From contig JAZRIJ010000062.1 of assembly GCA_045645205.1 (NCBI GenBank), forward strand, positions 1-19,031: DNA of 19,031 bases. Reading direction: 5' to 3'. The notes under the pieces were generated by a model that ran no database searches, was not told the DNA's origin, and was given only the letters and a program-made list of their open reading frames with translations. Origin of the DNA: RGIG1995 sp045645205 (GTDB taxonomy: Bacteria > Bacillota > Clostridia > Oscillospirales > CAG-272). Position numbers and translations under genes: made by a program. Shown piece by piece: positions 6,516 to 14,472 of this stretch (its first letter is position 1; every line of letters begins with the position of its first letter).

Positions 6516-7487
6516 ATGAAAAACAGAAAAGTAATTTTAATCTTGTTTGTTGTTGCGGTAATACTTCTCGGCGGTTTTACCTATAGAAAAACGCAAAATG
6601 TAAAAGCCGAGGTTAAGACTGATACCTGTAATGTAGTTATTAAGCATCAGTATATGAAAGGTAATGGCGATTTAATCCTTTTTGATACATATATCAATGA
6701 ATGTGTCAAGGGGGAGCAAATATATATTAAGTCGCCTGATTATGAGGGGTGGACTCCTGACAAAAAAATTATAAGCACGGTAGTAAATAATGATATTTAT
6801 ATTACAGTTACTTATACTTGCCTTCACGAAATTGGATATGACACATTAGATGTTGAGTGTACATCAACCGATCATAAAATAAAGCTTTGTTGCAGTGATT
6901 GTGGGTTGATTTTTACTGAAGTTTCTAATCATACGCCTGTTGAGGCTTCTGATGAAGTTCTTGAATATCCGACAAGCGAAAAGGTTGGAATACTTCAGCG
7001 CACTTGTTATGTTTGCGGATTTGTTTACGAAGAAGAATTTACAACTCTCACCAGAACAGTAACCTTTGGTGGTGATGTTCTTAAAAATCTTAAGAATTTT
7101 GGCGATTCATATCAAGGGTATGTGTTTTCTGAAAATGGTTTGACTTTAGTTTTGCAAAAACAATTTTTGCCCGAACTTGATATTATCTTTAAAGGTATAG
7201 AAAATTTCGATGGCAGCAAAGGTTTGAGTGGTGCTGCAACCGCTTCTGTGTCATATGATAAAGCGGTGTGGAATAACGCTGATATCGTTTATAAAGCAAG
7301 CCCTGAAGCTCCTGCAATAAGTGATGCAGATTTCAGCTTCCGCTTTGGCAATGCTTGGCGAATAATATTCGGGTACGAAGGTCGTAATGACGGTTCAATT
7401 ATTAATTTTATATTGTCAAGTGATTGTCCTTTGAAAACCTCTCCGCTTACAATAACTCTTACCTATGATTATACCTATACTGAATAA
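6516..7487 (+). CDS. Membrane-anchored surface protein with MucBP-like and CxxC segments
   Basis: This 323-aa protein has an N-terminal membrane segment (residues 6-21) after a basic MKNRK start. Residues 38-100 resemble a MucBP/MBG-type beta-grasp repeat of Gram-positive adhesins (VVIKHQYMKGNGDLILFDTY ... YEGWTPDKK ... ITVTYT). Two CxxC pairs follow (C126/C129 and C164/C167), like those of the preceding gene, and then a beta-rich C-terminal domain without recognised motifs. It lies 14 bp behind the preceding gene with GAGGT before the ATG, so the two are one transcription unit. The likely site is the cell surface or virion; a role in host contact is inferred from the MucBP similarity only. 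Confidence 0.6.
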   Translation: MKNRKVILILFVVAVILLGGFTYRKTQNVKAEVKTDTCNVVIKHQYMKGNGDLILFDTYINECVKGEQIYIKSPDYEGWTPDKKIISTVVNNDIYITVTYTCLHEIGYDTLDVECTSTDHKIKLCCSDCGLIFTEVSNHTPVEASDEVLEYPTSEKVGILQRTCYVCGFVYEEEFTTLTRTVTFGGDVLKNLKNFGDSYQGYVFSENGLTLVLQKQFLPELDIIFKGIENFDGSKGLSGAATASVSYDKAVWNNADIVYKASPEAPAISDADFSFRFGNAWRIIFGYEGRNDGSIINFILSSDCPLKTSPLTITLTYDYTYTE

Positions 7488-7549
7488 AAATGTAGGTCAT
7501 AAATGTAAAAATAAGCTTTACACAGCTAAAAGTGTAGAAAGGAAAAAAT

Positions 7550-8176
7550 ATGTCTAAAAGAAATTATAATCAGAAGCTTTCCAAGAAGAATTGGAAGGTA
7601 ATCATTGTTGCTGTAGTCCTTGGTATTGTTGCCTCGGCTCTCGCCTTTAACCTTACTGACGGATATGATAATCTTGATCTTAAGGATAATCTTATTCTTA
7701 AGCTTAACGAAGATAACTTCTTCTTTGAAAAGATTGAAGACGGTGAAATTTATGATAATACCAGCATCGACGCTGTAGCTAAGAACGGTGTTATTACTCT
7801 TAACGGTAAGATCGTTGATACAGACCCCGGTGCGATCACGCTGTCTGACTCTATCGACCTTGGTACAGTTACTCTTCCCGCGGGCGAATATACATTCACT
7901 TGCTTTAATTCTCCCAGTTATAAGGGTTATTACGCTGTAGGTACATATACCCTTGACGGCGCAACCTATACTTGGTACGCCGACTTTGATAAAGCTCCTA
8001 ACAATACAACAAACTCCACTCTTCTTCAGGGTAAGACAATCGAGCTTCCCGAGGAAGTAGAGGTTAATTTCGAAATTCGTCTTGTTGAGGGCGTCGAGCT
8101 TAAGAATGTAAAGGCTTGTCCTGTAGTTGTTGAAGGCGGCGAGGACGGAAATTATTATAAGGGATTTTTTAAGTAA
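7550..8176 (+). CDS. Abundant membrane-anchored envelope protein, coat candidate
   Basis: This 208-aa protein has a basic cytoplasmic N-terminus (many Lys/Arg/Asn up to residue 16), one membrane segment (about 17-34) and an acidic, beta-rich outer domain ending in GNYYKGFFK. Its codons differ from those of its neighbours: lysine is mostly AAG, leucine almost always CTT, and AAC, ATC, GAC and TTC are frequent, the pattern expected of a highly expressed gene. It is followed at once by a hairpin terminator and then the pIII-like gene, the slot that the major coat gene VIII holds in Ff phages. However, major coat proteins are usually under 100 aa with a basic C-terminus, so the coat role is uncertain. 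It could instead be an abundant anchored subunit. Confidence 0.55.
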   Translation: MSKRNYNQKLSKKNWKVIIVAVVLGIVASALAFNLTDGYDNLDLKDNLILKLNEDNFFFEKIEDGEIYDNTSIDAVAKNGVITLNGKIVDTDPGAITLSDSIDLGTVTLPAGEYTFTCFNSPSYKGYYAVGTYTLDGATYTWYADFDKAPNNTTNSTLLQGKTIELPEEVEVNFEIRLVEGVELKNVKACPVVVEGGEDGNYYKGFFK

Positions 8177-8182
8177 GATTTT

Positions 8183-8206
8183 CCCCTCCTTCGGGAGGGG
8201 ATTTCT
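8183..8206 (+). terminator. Hairpin terminator after the envelope protein gene
   Basis: CCCCTCC (8183-8189), a TTCG tetraloop, GGAGGGG (8194-8200), then ATTTCTT. The stem is strong and the T-run weak, so partial termination is likely. It separates the presumed highly expressed upstream gene from the pIII-like gene, as the central terminator does in Ff phages. Confidence 0.7.
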
Positions 8207-8229
8207 TGTAAAAGAATAAGGAGAACAAT

Positions 8230-10287
8230 ATGAAAAAAATACTTTCAATTATTCTTGTAATTATAACGCTTGTCTCTTTGGCAGTTCCTATATCGGCTGC
8301 TGAAACAATTAACGGCGTTGATATCACTAAATCCTCTGTAACAGAAGATTTAGGGCTTATTTGTGATTTGAACGATTTTAAGGCAGATAGCAGCAATAAG
8401 GATATATCGCTTATTACTGTTCAAGAATACGGTTACGGAACGCTTGATCATACCTTGTATATGTATTTCTATAATCCCTCGGGAAAAACGCTTTCAAATT
8501 CCGATTTTAACAAGGTTCAACTTGCAAGCTCCTGGAATTCTTCGGGAGAGCCTAACGGATATAAGAAGCAGCCTGTTGAAATTGTGTCTGTTTCGTCTGA
8601 CAGATTGCTTATAAAATGTAAGCTCGGTAAAACAAGCGGTAGCTTCTACCGTAAACTAAATAATGCAAGACATTATACAGTTTCGGGTGTTGAGCTTAAC
8701 ACCGTAGGCTCTGACTTTGAACAGCTTAAGGATTATACTGTCGGTTATACATTCTCCTTCAGCGGTTCTGGCAATACCCTTGCCTGTAACCGTACAGATC
8801 AGCTGACTATAAATCTTGATGTATATCAGACAAGCTATCTTACAGGAGATAGTGCGAAGGAAAAAGACGATTTGGATAACGGCTGGTATTCAAATCAGAT
8901 AAACTCTGTTTATTTTTCGATACCAAAGGCTATAGAGCAGGAATACGGCGATCTGTATTCTATAAATTATGAGTATTATAAATATCGTACTTCACCTATG
9001 CTTGTAGTAGATGATGAGAGTACATACAACAAGCTTATTCCAGACGTAGGACATAAAATCGGAGACGGTAATTTTAATTATTCTATTTATGATGTTGCAC
9101 TTTATTCGGGGTATTATTCGTTTGGTTATGCTTATGGAGATAAGAAAAAAGGTGGGGTAGATTTATATGTTTATGATGAATATCCTGAAATAGGTACATA
9201 TCAAGAATTTTTCACCACTGTTTTTAAGGTTGACGATGTAACCGACAGAGATAACATTTTGGTTTCAGCGGATAAAATTCAAAAGTATTTTTATAAATAT
9301 TCCATGACAAGCCCTCCTCTTGATGAATATAACAACCCTGTAAATCATTCCGGCGTAACTATAGGTTCAAACAAATATTTTGGTGATTTGTTCGACCTTG
9401 ATTATTATACAGAAAACTATTATTCCGCTGATGTTAAGGTGGGCGAAGAATTTGATATGCCTTCCTTTGCGGATCTGTTAGAAGAACAAGGTGTAAAAAA
9501 TGGTTGGCAGCGTTTTTGGAAATATGGGTTGGATATTTCTCTTAATATAGAAAATTATGATGAAACCATTCAAAAGGCAAAATACATAGAACAGGTAAAG
9601 TATACGGATATTCCGTCAACTCCTGAAGTTGCCTCAAGTAAATATCTCGTTTCGGTTAATGATATAACAGCTTTTTGTAATTACTGTTCTGATGCGGCAA
9701 GAAATGACGAAAATGTATATCTTTTAAGATACGCAAAATCTGACGATTATTATTGTCTTAATATGACTTCATCTCTTGACGGTAATATAATGCTTGTTCA
9801 AGAGAATGTATATCTTGACTTTGATATTATTTCTCTTTCCTTTGAAAAGGATGGAAAAATAACTGTAATTCCTGTTGTGTCTGACCTTACAGATGGCTTT
9901 ACAGGTATTGAGAATGTTACACCGCTTCCCCCTGATGAGGCGATAAGCGAATATTTTCAAAATTTGAAAAACTGGTGGCAGGATAGCGCGCCTAAGCTTG
10001 TTGGCTTGCTTATATTGATCGTTTCAATTATTTTGCTTGGCTGGTTGGCGATAAGTGTTCCGTCTTGGATATTTGGAAAGTCAGACAAATCAAATTCTTT
10101 GTTCTCTGATAAAAAGAATAAGGAAAAAGAAAACAATACAACCGTCAATATTACTATTCAAGAGGACGAGCTAAGACGACGAAGTAATTATACTCAAGGA
10201 CAGTATCGAAGTCCTTACAGAGGCTCTTATAGATATAAGGGCAAGCGGTATTATAATAACCGATACCGTTACAGACGAAGAAAATAA
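8230..10287 (+). CDS. pIII-like secreted protein with C-terminal membrane anchor
   Basis: This 685-aa protein has a clear signal peptide (MKKILSIILVIITLVSLAVP ... SA, cleavage near residue 23), a large outer domain rich in Tyr, Asp and Ser, one C-terminal membrane helix (about 590-611) and a 69-residue cytoplasmic tail ending in Arg/Tyr-rich repeats (YRSPYRGSYRYKGKRYYNNR). This type I topology, with the anchor retained in the membrane until release, is that of filamentous-phage adsorption proteins (pIII), and the gene follows a terminator as gene III does. A highly basic tail could touch DNA. No sequence motif for receptor binding is recognised. AAGGAG precedes the ATG. A simple cell-surface protein would be the alternative. 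Confidence 0.6.
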   Translation: MKKILSIILVIITLVSLAVPISAAETINGVDITKSSVTEDLGLICDLNDFKADSSNKDISLITVQEYGYGTLDHTLYMYFYNPSGKTLSNSDFNKVQLASSWNSSGEPNGYKKQPVEIVSVSSDRLLIKCKLGKTSGSFYRKLNNARHYTVSGVELNTVGSDFEQLKDYTVGYTFSFSGSGNTLACNRTDQLTINLDVYQTSYLTGDSAKEKDDLDNGWYSNQINSVYFSIPKAIEQEYGDLYSINYEYYKYRTSPMLVVDDESTYNKLIPDVGHKIGDGNFNYSIYDVALYSGYYSFGYAYGDKKKGGVDLYVYDEYPEIGTYQEFFTTVFKVDDVTDRDNILVSADKIQKYFYKYSMTSPPLDEYNNPVNHSGVTIGSNKYFGDLFDLDYYTENYYSADVKVGEEFDMPSFADLLEEQGVKNGWQRFWKYGLDISLNIENYDETIQKAKYIEQVKYTDIPSTPEVASSKYLVSVNDITAFCNYCSDAARNDENVYLLRYAKSDDYYCLNMTSSLDGNIMLVQENVYLDFDIISLSFEKDGKITVIPVVSDLTDGFTGIENVTPLPPDEAISEYFQNLKNWWQDSAPKLVGLLILIVSIILLGWLAISVPSWIFGKSDKSNSLFSDKKNKEKENNTTVNITIQEDELRRRSNYTQGQYRSPYRGSYRYKGKRYYNNRYRYRRRK

Positions 10288-10302
10288 AAAGGAGATGTTA
10301 GT

Positions 10303-10702
10303 ATGAGAAAAATGAAAAATCCATTTAGTATGGAAGCTCGAAATAAGCGATTGCAGAAAAGGCTTAATAAGAAAAAAGCTCGCGCAAAAAATAAAGAGTT
10401 AAAGCAAGAGCTTATTGGAGCAGAGCTTTTTATTCGTAACGCTGATAGCACAATTTATAATATGAAACAGGATTTTAAGGTTAATAAAAAGATAAAAAAT
10501 ATTAACCGTAAAACCAAAAAAAGCTGAGTCTCAAAGTGCTTATGAAAAAATGCGAGACGAGCTTGACAAGAGCAAGCACGCTCGCACTGCTCGTAAGCTT
10601 GAGCGTAAGCGTTATAGAAAAGAAACCCGCAAAATGCAAACCGTCGGCGGTACATATGCTTATAAATCATATAGGCATTATGGTGGCGGTTACAATCGTT
10701 AA
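10303..10702 (+). CDS. Basic Arg/Lys/Tyr-rich protein split by a frameshift at an A7 run
   Basis: A 74-aa basic frame (MRKMKNPFSMEARNKRLQKR ...) stops with TGA at 10525-10527, just after seven As (10516-10522). The +1 frame takes over at GCT 10523 and reads AESQSAYEKMRDELDKSKHA ... then HYGGGYNR to a stop at 10700-10702. It has no start codon or ribosome binding site of its own and continues the same coiled, basic character. The joined product would be about 132 aa and cytoplasmic, with a Tyr/Gly-rich end like the tail of the preceding protein, perhaps DNA-binding. Loss of one A in the mRNA (polymerase slippage), a +1 ribosomal shift, a true mutation or an assembly error could each explain the break. 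AAGGAG precedes the ATG, 15 bp after the previous gene. Confidence 0.6.
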
Positions 10703-10714
10703 AAATTATAAAAT

Positions 10715-10736
10715 CCCCCGCGGGCAACCGTGGGGG
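10715..10736. terminator. GC-rich hairpin with GCAA tetraloop
   Basis: CCCCCGCGG and CCGTGGGGG close a GCAA loop, a 9-bp stem with one G-T pair. There is no T-run on the plus strand (TAGATAGG follows, next to the next ribosome binding site). On the minus strand it is followed by ATTTTATAATTTTT. It may be a weak attenuator, an mRNA-stabilising hairpin or a minus-strand terminator. Confidence 0.5.
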
Positions 10737-10751
10737 TAGATAGGAAAAGTA

Positions 10752-11090
10752 ATGTCAAAAAAGAAATATTTAGCTAAAAATGAGTTTCGTTATAATATGA
10801 ACCCTGATGTTGTTCGTAAAGATGGGAAAGGGCATATATCATATGTTAGTGCTAAACAGGGGCATAAATCTAAAGTTAACGTTATAACACATTCTAAGGA
10901 GTTTTTTGGAGAACCTACATATCCTCTGAAACAAAACCCCGATAGAACAAGCTCTTATAAAAGTCAATCTTATTATAGTAAACCAGTTTGGCAATCCGAT
11001 ACATATCTTTCAAAACCAAGCAGTGGTTATTGGAAATTGAGTAAAGCTGATAGAATTGCCATTAAAAAAACAAATAAAAAATTCAAATAA
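10752..11090 (+). CDS. Small basic protein, function unknown
   Basis: This 112-aa, very basic protein is rich in Lys, Ser and Tyr, with no membrane segment and no cysteine. It contains a GHISYVSAKQGHKSKVNVITHS segment in its middle and a KLSKADRIAIKKTNKKFK end. The central part resembles small proteins seen in clostridial mobile elements, but I cannot name a family. AGGAAA precedes the ATG. It lies between the basic frameshifted protein and a structured non-coding stretch, so the two genes form a basic-protein pair behind the pIII-like gene; nucleoid-like packaging factors are one possibility, without direct evidence. Confidence 0.6.
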   Translation: MSKKKYLAKNEFRYNMNPDVVRKDGKGHISYVSAKQGHKSKVNVITHSKEFFGEPTYPLKQNPDRTSSYKSQSYYSKPVWQSDTYLSKPSSGYWKLSKADRIAIKKTNKKFK

Positions 11091-11093
11091 AAA

Positions 11094-11168
11094 AGGACTT
11101 AAAAAGAGTTGGCGTTTCCACCAGTTTCCGTATCATTCTACGGCGTCAAAAGTCTCTTTATAAATCCT
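11094..11168 (+). ncRNA. Conserved-looking RNA/ssDNA structure upstream of the ATPase gene
   Basis: The outer arms AGGACTTAAAAAGAG (11094-11108) and CTCTTTATAAATCCT (11154-11168) pair in 13 of 15 positions. A second stem, TTGGCG (11109-11114) with CGTCAA (11144-11149), stacks directly inside, and CCGTA-TCATTC-TACGG (11128-11143) forms an inner hairpin. The result is a long two-part stem-loop in a stretch with no gene. A packaging signal, a second-strand origin or a mRNA processing element are all possible for a filamentous phage. Confidence 0.5.
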
Positions 11169-11219
11169 GTTTATATTATATACCAAATTTCTAAAAAAGT
11201 CAAGTAGGAAAACAAAAAA

Positions 11220-11342
11220 ATGAAACTGAAAACCAAAAAAATATTTGAAAGTAAAATTTTTAAGAACCTAAAAAAACTATTTTTTGCTATTTTGATAATA
11301 ACCTTTGTTTGTTATCTCGTCCATTGCTTTAATTATTGCTGA
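11220..11342 (+). CDS. 40-aa membrane peptide
   Basis: A short frame encodes a very basic first half (MKLKTKKIFESKIFKNLKKL) and a hydrophobic helix (LFFAILIITFVCYLV, about residues 20-34), a positive-inside single-span peptide. It ends 2 nt before the ATG of the large ATPase gene, which itself has no visible ribosome binding site, so translation of this peptide may feed ribosomes to it. AGGAAAAC upstream is a weak site 8-11 nt from the ATG. Size and topology recall minor coat proteins (pVII, pIX) or small assembly partners of filamentous phages, but no family is recognised and it could be only a leader peptide. Confidence 0.5.
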   Translation: MKLKTKKIFESKIFKNLKKLFFAILIITFVCYLVHCFNYC

Positions 11343-11344
11343 CT

Positions 11345-13504
11345 ATGTTGAAAAGAATAAATTTATATAAACTTACCCTGACGGCATTTTTAATGCTGTC
11401 TTTGGCTTTTGTCCCGCTTTTTTATAAAGCTTCTGTTATCAGGTTTATTGACGCTGTAAAGGATTTTGGGCTTTCCGTATCTTATTATTTTTGCGCCTTT
11501 TTTGATAAGGAAATTACCGTAACCGTTACGGATATGCCGAGCCTTGATATACTCGACTATCTGCCCTATGACTTTGACGAGCTTTTCAGGCGGTTAAAGG
11601 ATATGTGGGGAGTGATATTTGATGGCGAGTGTCTGAAGGCTTTTCTTGTAAAGGTTGCTTTGTTTTTGAGTAATCTTTCTATTTACATAATGCTTCTGCT
11701 GCCTGTTTTGCTTTTGTCGGTTATCCTTGGTAAAAGCGCGTTGCTATCGCCTAATGACGATAAACACGGCGAAAATACAAAAGCGTTAAATCGTTTTACA
11801 GGTAAGCCCTTGTCGTTGATCAGACGAGCGGTAAATGTATTTAAGGAGCTTTGGCAGACCTTTGTTAATACAAAATGGCTTCTTTATCCTATATCCATTG
11901 TTTGGCTGCTTAATCTCAATATCTTAACTATAGCTTTTGAAGTATTAGCTTATTATTTTTATTTTGCTATGAGTCAGGATATAACTAATATTTTGACAAC
12001 ACAAATTTTTAAGCTGCTTTTGGATTTTGTAATTATGCTGTCGGGTGCGCCCTTGCTCTTTTGGGATGTATTGGCGTATGTTCTTATGTCGCTCATCAGA
12101 AGGAGCAGAGGCTTTAAGACCCTTGACGACCTCGAGCGTGCTTTTGTTTCTTTTCTTAAATCACAGCCAATTTGCGTTATGATCTGCGGTCTTATGGGTT
12201 CAAAGAAAACTACGCTTATGACAAGTGCTGCTCTTTCGGCAGAAATTATGCTTCGGGATAAGGCTCTTGAGCTTCTTCTTGAGTGTGATATGAAGTTTCC
12301 CAATTTTCCTTGGATAAACCTCGAGGACGAGCTTAAAGAAGCTTTTGAAAACCACGAAATATATTCTCTCTCAACCGCTCGAAGGTGGGTTAAGAAAAAA
12401 CGTAAGATTTACAATAAAGAACAGAATTGTTCCTCGATTTTCAATTACGATACTTCTAAATACCGTACCGAGTACAATAATGAGCTTGAAATTATAGACG
12501 TTTGGACTGTAATTGAAGAATACGCTCAGCTGTATTTGATTTATATAATCGAAAGCTCGCTTCTTGTTTCTAACTACTCAATCAGAGTTGACAATGTTCT
12601 CGAGCACGCGGGTAACTTCCCGCTTTGGAACTCTGAACTGTTCCGCCGAACTCCCGAAATGGTACAGGCTGTAAGCCGACACGCGCATATACTCGATTAT
12701 GATGTGCTGCGTATCGGTAAAACAATGATAGAGAATAATCCTAACCGAGGTTCTTTCGAGTTTGGCGTCGTTGTATTCTCCGAGCTTGGCAAGGAGCGAC
12801 TCAATCAGCTTATTCTTAAAGAGCTTAAGCGTGCAGGTGTTGAGTGTAACCAAAAGAATGACCTTTTTGTTACCTGGCTTAAAATGATACGCCATAAATC
12901 TACTGTGTGCAATTTTCCGTTTGTCCGCGTATTCGGTGATGAACAGCGTCCGACTTCGCTTGAAGCTGATATCAGAGAGCTTTTCCATATAGTTCATATC
13001 AGAAAGTCAAGTGATTTCAATATCGTTATGCCTTTGTTCTTTGTTGAGGAGCTTATTCACGATTTTATATATCCTAAATTCTTAAATCTATATACTAAAT
13101 ACAGGTATTGTCGCGGTGATACTTCTCTTATAATGTACCTGCTTCATAACGCTGTATCGGCATACCATACCTTTTATATGCGTTACTTCAATCTTTTTGG
13201 AGTTTCAGAGGTTGTTTGTGAGGTTGAGCGAGGCACACAGGACGGCACGATGGAAGAATATATAATTCCTCTTTCTTCTAAAAAAGCATACAGCCAGCGT
13301 TTCAGTACAGACTGTTATGTTCTGTTCTGGGAGCCTTTGATGGCTATGTCGTTTATAGGCTTAAATGATTACCCCGAGTATGAGGGTATAAAGCCTACAT
13401 CTGATGAATTTCATATGCAGCACTCTTTCTTTGTGTCTGATATGGAGAATGTCGGCGTTGCTCCCGAAGCTCCGTCCACTGTAGTGGCAAACGATACCGC
13501 TTGA
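11345..13504 (+). CDS. Zot/pI-like membrane-bound morphogenesis ATPase
   Basis: This 719-aa protein (ATG start) has four hydrophobic regions in its first 250 residues (about 6-25, 102-128, 178-207 and 225-248) and then a P-loop domain. The Walker A segment is CGLMGSKKTT (281-290), where Lys replaces the usual Gly before the invariant Lys. A Walker-B-like strand FGVVVFSELGKE (473-484) and an EQRPTSLEADIRELF segment (533-547) recall the Q-x-P-x-x-L-x-x-x-I-R-E stretch of Zot/pI proteins. Such ATPases drive extrusion of filamentous virions through the membrane. The order (membrane part first, ATPase last) differs from Ff pI and recalls FtsK/HerA-type pumps, so a DNA-translocation ATPase is the alternative. 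The stop codon overlaps the -35 box of the next promoter. Confidence 0.6.
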   Translation: MLKRINLYKLTLTAFLMLSLAFVPLFYKASVIRFIDAVKDFGLSVSYYFCAFFDKEITVTVTDMPSLDILDYLPYDFDELFRRLKDMWGVIFDGECLKAFLVKVALFLSNLSIYIMLLLPVLLLSVILGKSALLSPNDDKHGENTKALNRFTGKPLSLIRRAVNVFKELWQTFVNTKWLLYPISIVWLLNLNILTIAFEVLAYYFYFAMSQDITNILTTQIFKLLLDFVIMLSGAPLLFWDVLAYVLMSLIRRSRGFKTLDDLERAFVSFLKSQPICVMICGLMGSKKTTLMTSAALSAEIMLRDKALELLLECDMKFPNFPWINLEDELKEAFENHEIYSLSTARRWVKKKRKIYNKEQNCSSIFNYDTSKYRTEYNNELEIIDVWTVIEEYAQLYLIYIIESSLLVSNYSIRVDNVLEHAGNFPLWNSELFRRTPEMVQAVSRHAHILDYDVLRIGKTMIENNPNRGSFEFGVVVFSELGKERLNQLILKELKRAGVECNQKNDLFVTWLKMIRHKSTVCNFPFVRVFGDEQRPTSLEADIRELFHIVHIRKSSDFNIVMPLFFVEELIHDFIYPKFLNLYTKYRYCRGDTSLIMYLLHNAVSAYHTFYMRYFNLFGVSEVVCEVERGTQDGTMEEYIIPLSSKKAYSQRFSTDCYVLFWEPLMAMSFIGLNDYPEYEGIKPTSDEFHMQHSFFVSDMENVGVAPEAPSTVVANDTA

Positions 13505-13551
13505 CAAAAAAAGGCTTTTGTGATATAATTTGTATCACAAAAGTCTTTTTT
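13501..13551 (+). promoter_or_regulatory. Promoter embedded in a terminator-type inverted repeat
   Basis: TTGACA (13501-13506), 17 nt, TATAAT (13524-13529) is a consensus promoter for the next gene. The same DNA forms a 19-bp stem, 13507-13525 with 13533-13551 (one G-T pair, 7-nt loop), ending in TTTTTT, so it also terminates the ATPase transcript. The -10 box sits at the stem-loop boundary. The -35 box overlaps the ATPase stop codon. Confidence 0.75.
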
Positions 13552-13594
13552 GGCTTTCTTTTGTGAGTTTATTTTATAGAAACGGAGAATTTTT

Positions 13595-14440
13595 ATGTGG
13601 TGGATTTTATGGGTAGTTTTAGGTATTGTTGGTTTGTGTCTTTTGTGGGGATTTATCGCAAATAACTATTCTTGTGAATATTGTGGAAGAATTAGTTTCA
13701 AGGGCTCTTATAATTTGTGTCCTGATTGTTTGAAGCTTGAAAACGATAGGAAAATTTTTCGTTGTCAAAAATGCTATGAATACTTTAATGATGAAAATCC
13801 TTGTCGTTGTATTAAAAAAGCTTTAGCAAAATCAAAAGTCGACGAAATTATATATGGTATTTCCCCGGCAAAAGAATCAAAAGAAAAAAACAACTCTTTT
13901 GATTTGAATTGTTTTATCTGCGGGTCTAAATCCAAGTCTAATAATAAACACCTTTGCCTTGATTGTTATAAAAAATATAAAGACCATACCGTAATTTTGA
14001 AATTAGAGGGAGGAAAAAAAGTAACGGTTGAAGAAAAATATTATGAAGGTGCGCGAATTTTAACGGCTGACGGTCATAATGTAAGAAGTGATGGTGAGCG
14101 TGCAATAGACAATTTCTTCTATCACCGTATGATACCACATTCTTATGAAAAGCCTATCTATCTTGATAAAAATAAATATAAAGTTGAGTCAATAACACCC
14201 GACTTTTATCTTCCAAGACAAAACGCTTACGTAGAATTTCTCGGATATTCTGGCCCGCAATACGTAAAAGAAAACGAGTTTAAGCGTAAGATATATATCG
14301 AACTTGGCTTGACTGTTATCTATTTGTATCGAGACGACAAAGATACGCTTGATGCTAAACTTGATTATTACCTTAAAAATATTCAGCCTGGTAAGCTTAA
14401 CCATATTCGCCTTGACGGTAGTGGGAAAATGATAATTTAG
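13595..14440 (+). CDS. Membrane-anchored zinc-ribbon protein with PD-(D/E)XK-like nuclease domain
   Basis: This 281-aa protein starts with one membrane helix (residues 2-21). Cysteine pairs follow at 27/30, 42/45, 57/60, 70/72, 106/109 and 121/124, about three zinc ribbons. The C-terminal part (163-265) has the signature of a PD-(D/E)XK-fold family: VRSDGERAIDNFF (E168), TPDFYLP (D203) and AYVEFLGY (E214), then a Lys-rich helix and GLTVIYLYRDD. It probably cuts or binds DNA at the inner membrane face; in a phage it could act in entry, exclusion of rivals or packaging. Its ribbon module is shared with the next gene. The start has GGAG upstream and its own strong promoter. The nuclease call is from motif order, not from a search. 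Confidence 0.6.
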   Translation: MWWILWVVLGIVGLCLLWGFIANNYSCEYCGRISFKGSYNLCPDCLKLENDRKIFRCQKCYEYFNDENPCRCIKKALAKSKVDEIIYGISPAKESKEKNNSFDLNCFICGSKSKSNNKHLCLDCYKKYKDHTVILKLEGGKKVTVEEKYYEGARILTADGHNVRSDGERAIDNFFYHRMIPHSYEKPIYLDKNKYKVESITPDFYLPRQNAYVEFLGYSGPQYVKENEFKRKIYIELGLTVIYLYRDDKDTLDAKLDYYLKNIQPGKLNHIRLDGSGKMII

Positions 14441-14472
14441 TATATTTTATATAAATTTAGGAGATAAAATTT

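Noticed and set aside
7526..8248. 240-aa minus-strand frame
   Set aside because: It is antisense to the membrane-anchored protein at 7550-8176, has no good ribosome binding site and no recognisable content.
8230..10287. Cell-wall-anchored adhesin (LPXTG type)
   Set aside because: No LPXTG motif before the C-terminal helix, and the long Arg-rich cytoplasmic tail is unlike a sortase signal.
10536..10739. 67-aa plus-strand frame in the -1 register after the A7 run
   Set aside because: Its composition is unlike its neighbours and it runs into the GC hairpin; the +1 register continues the basic protein far better.
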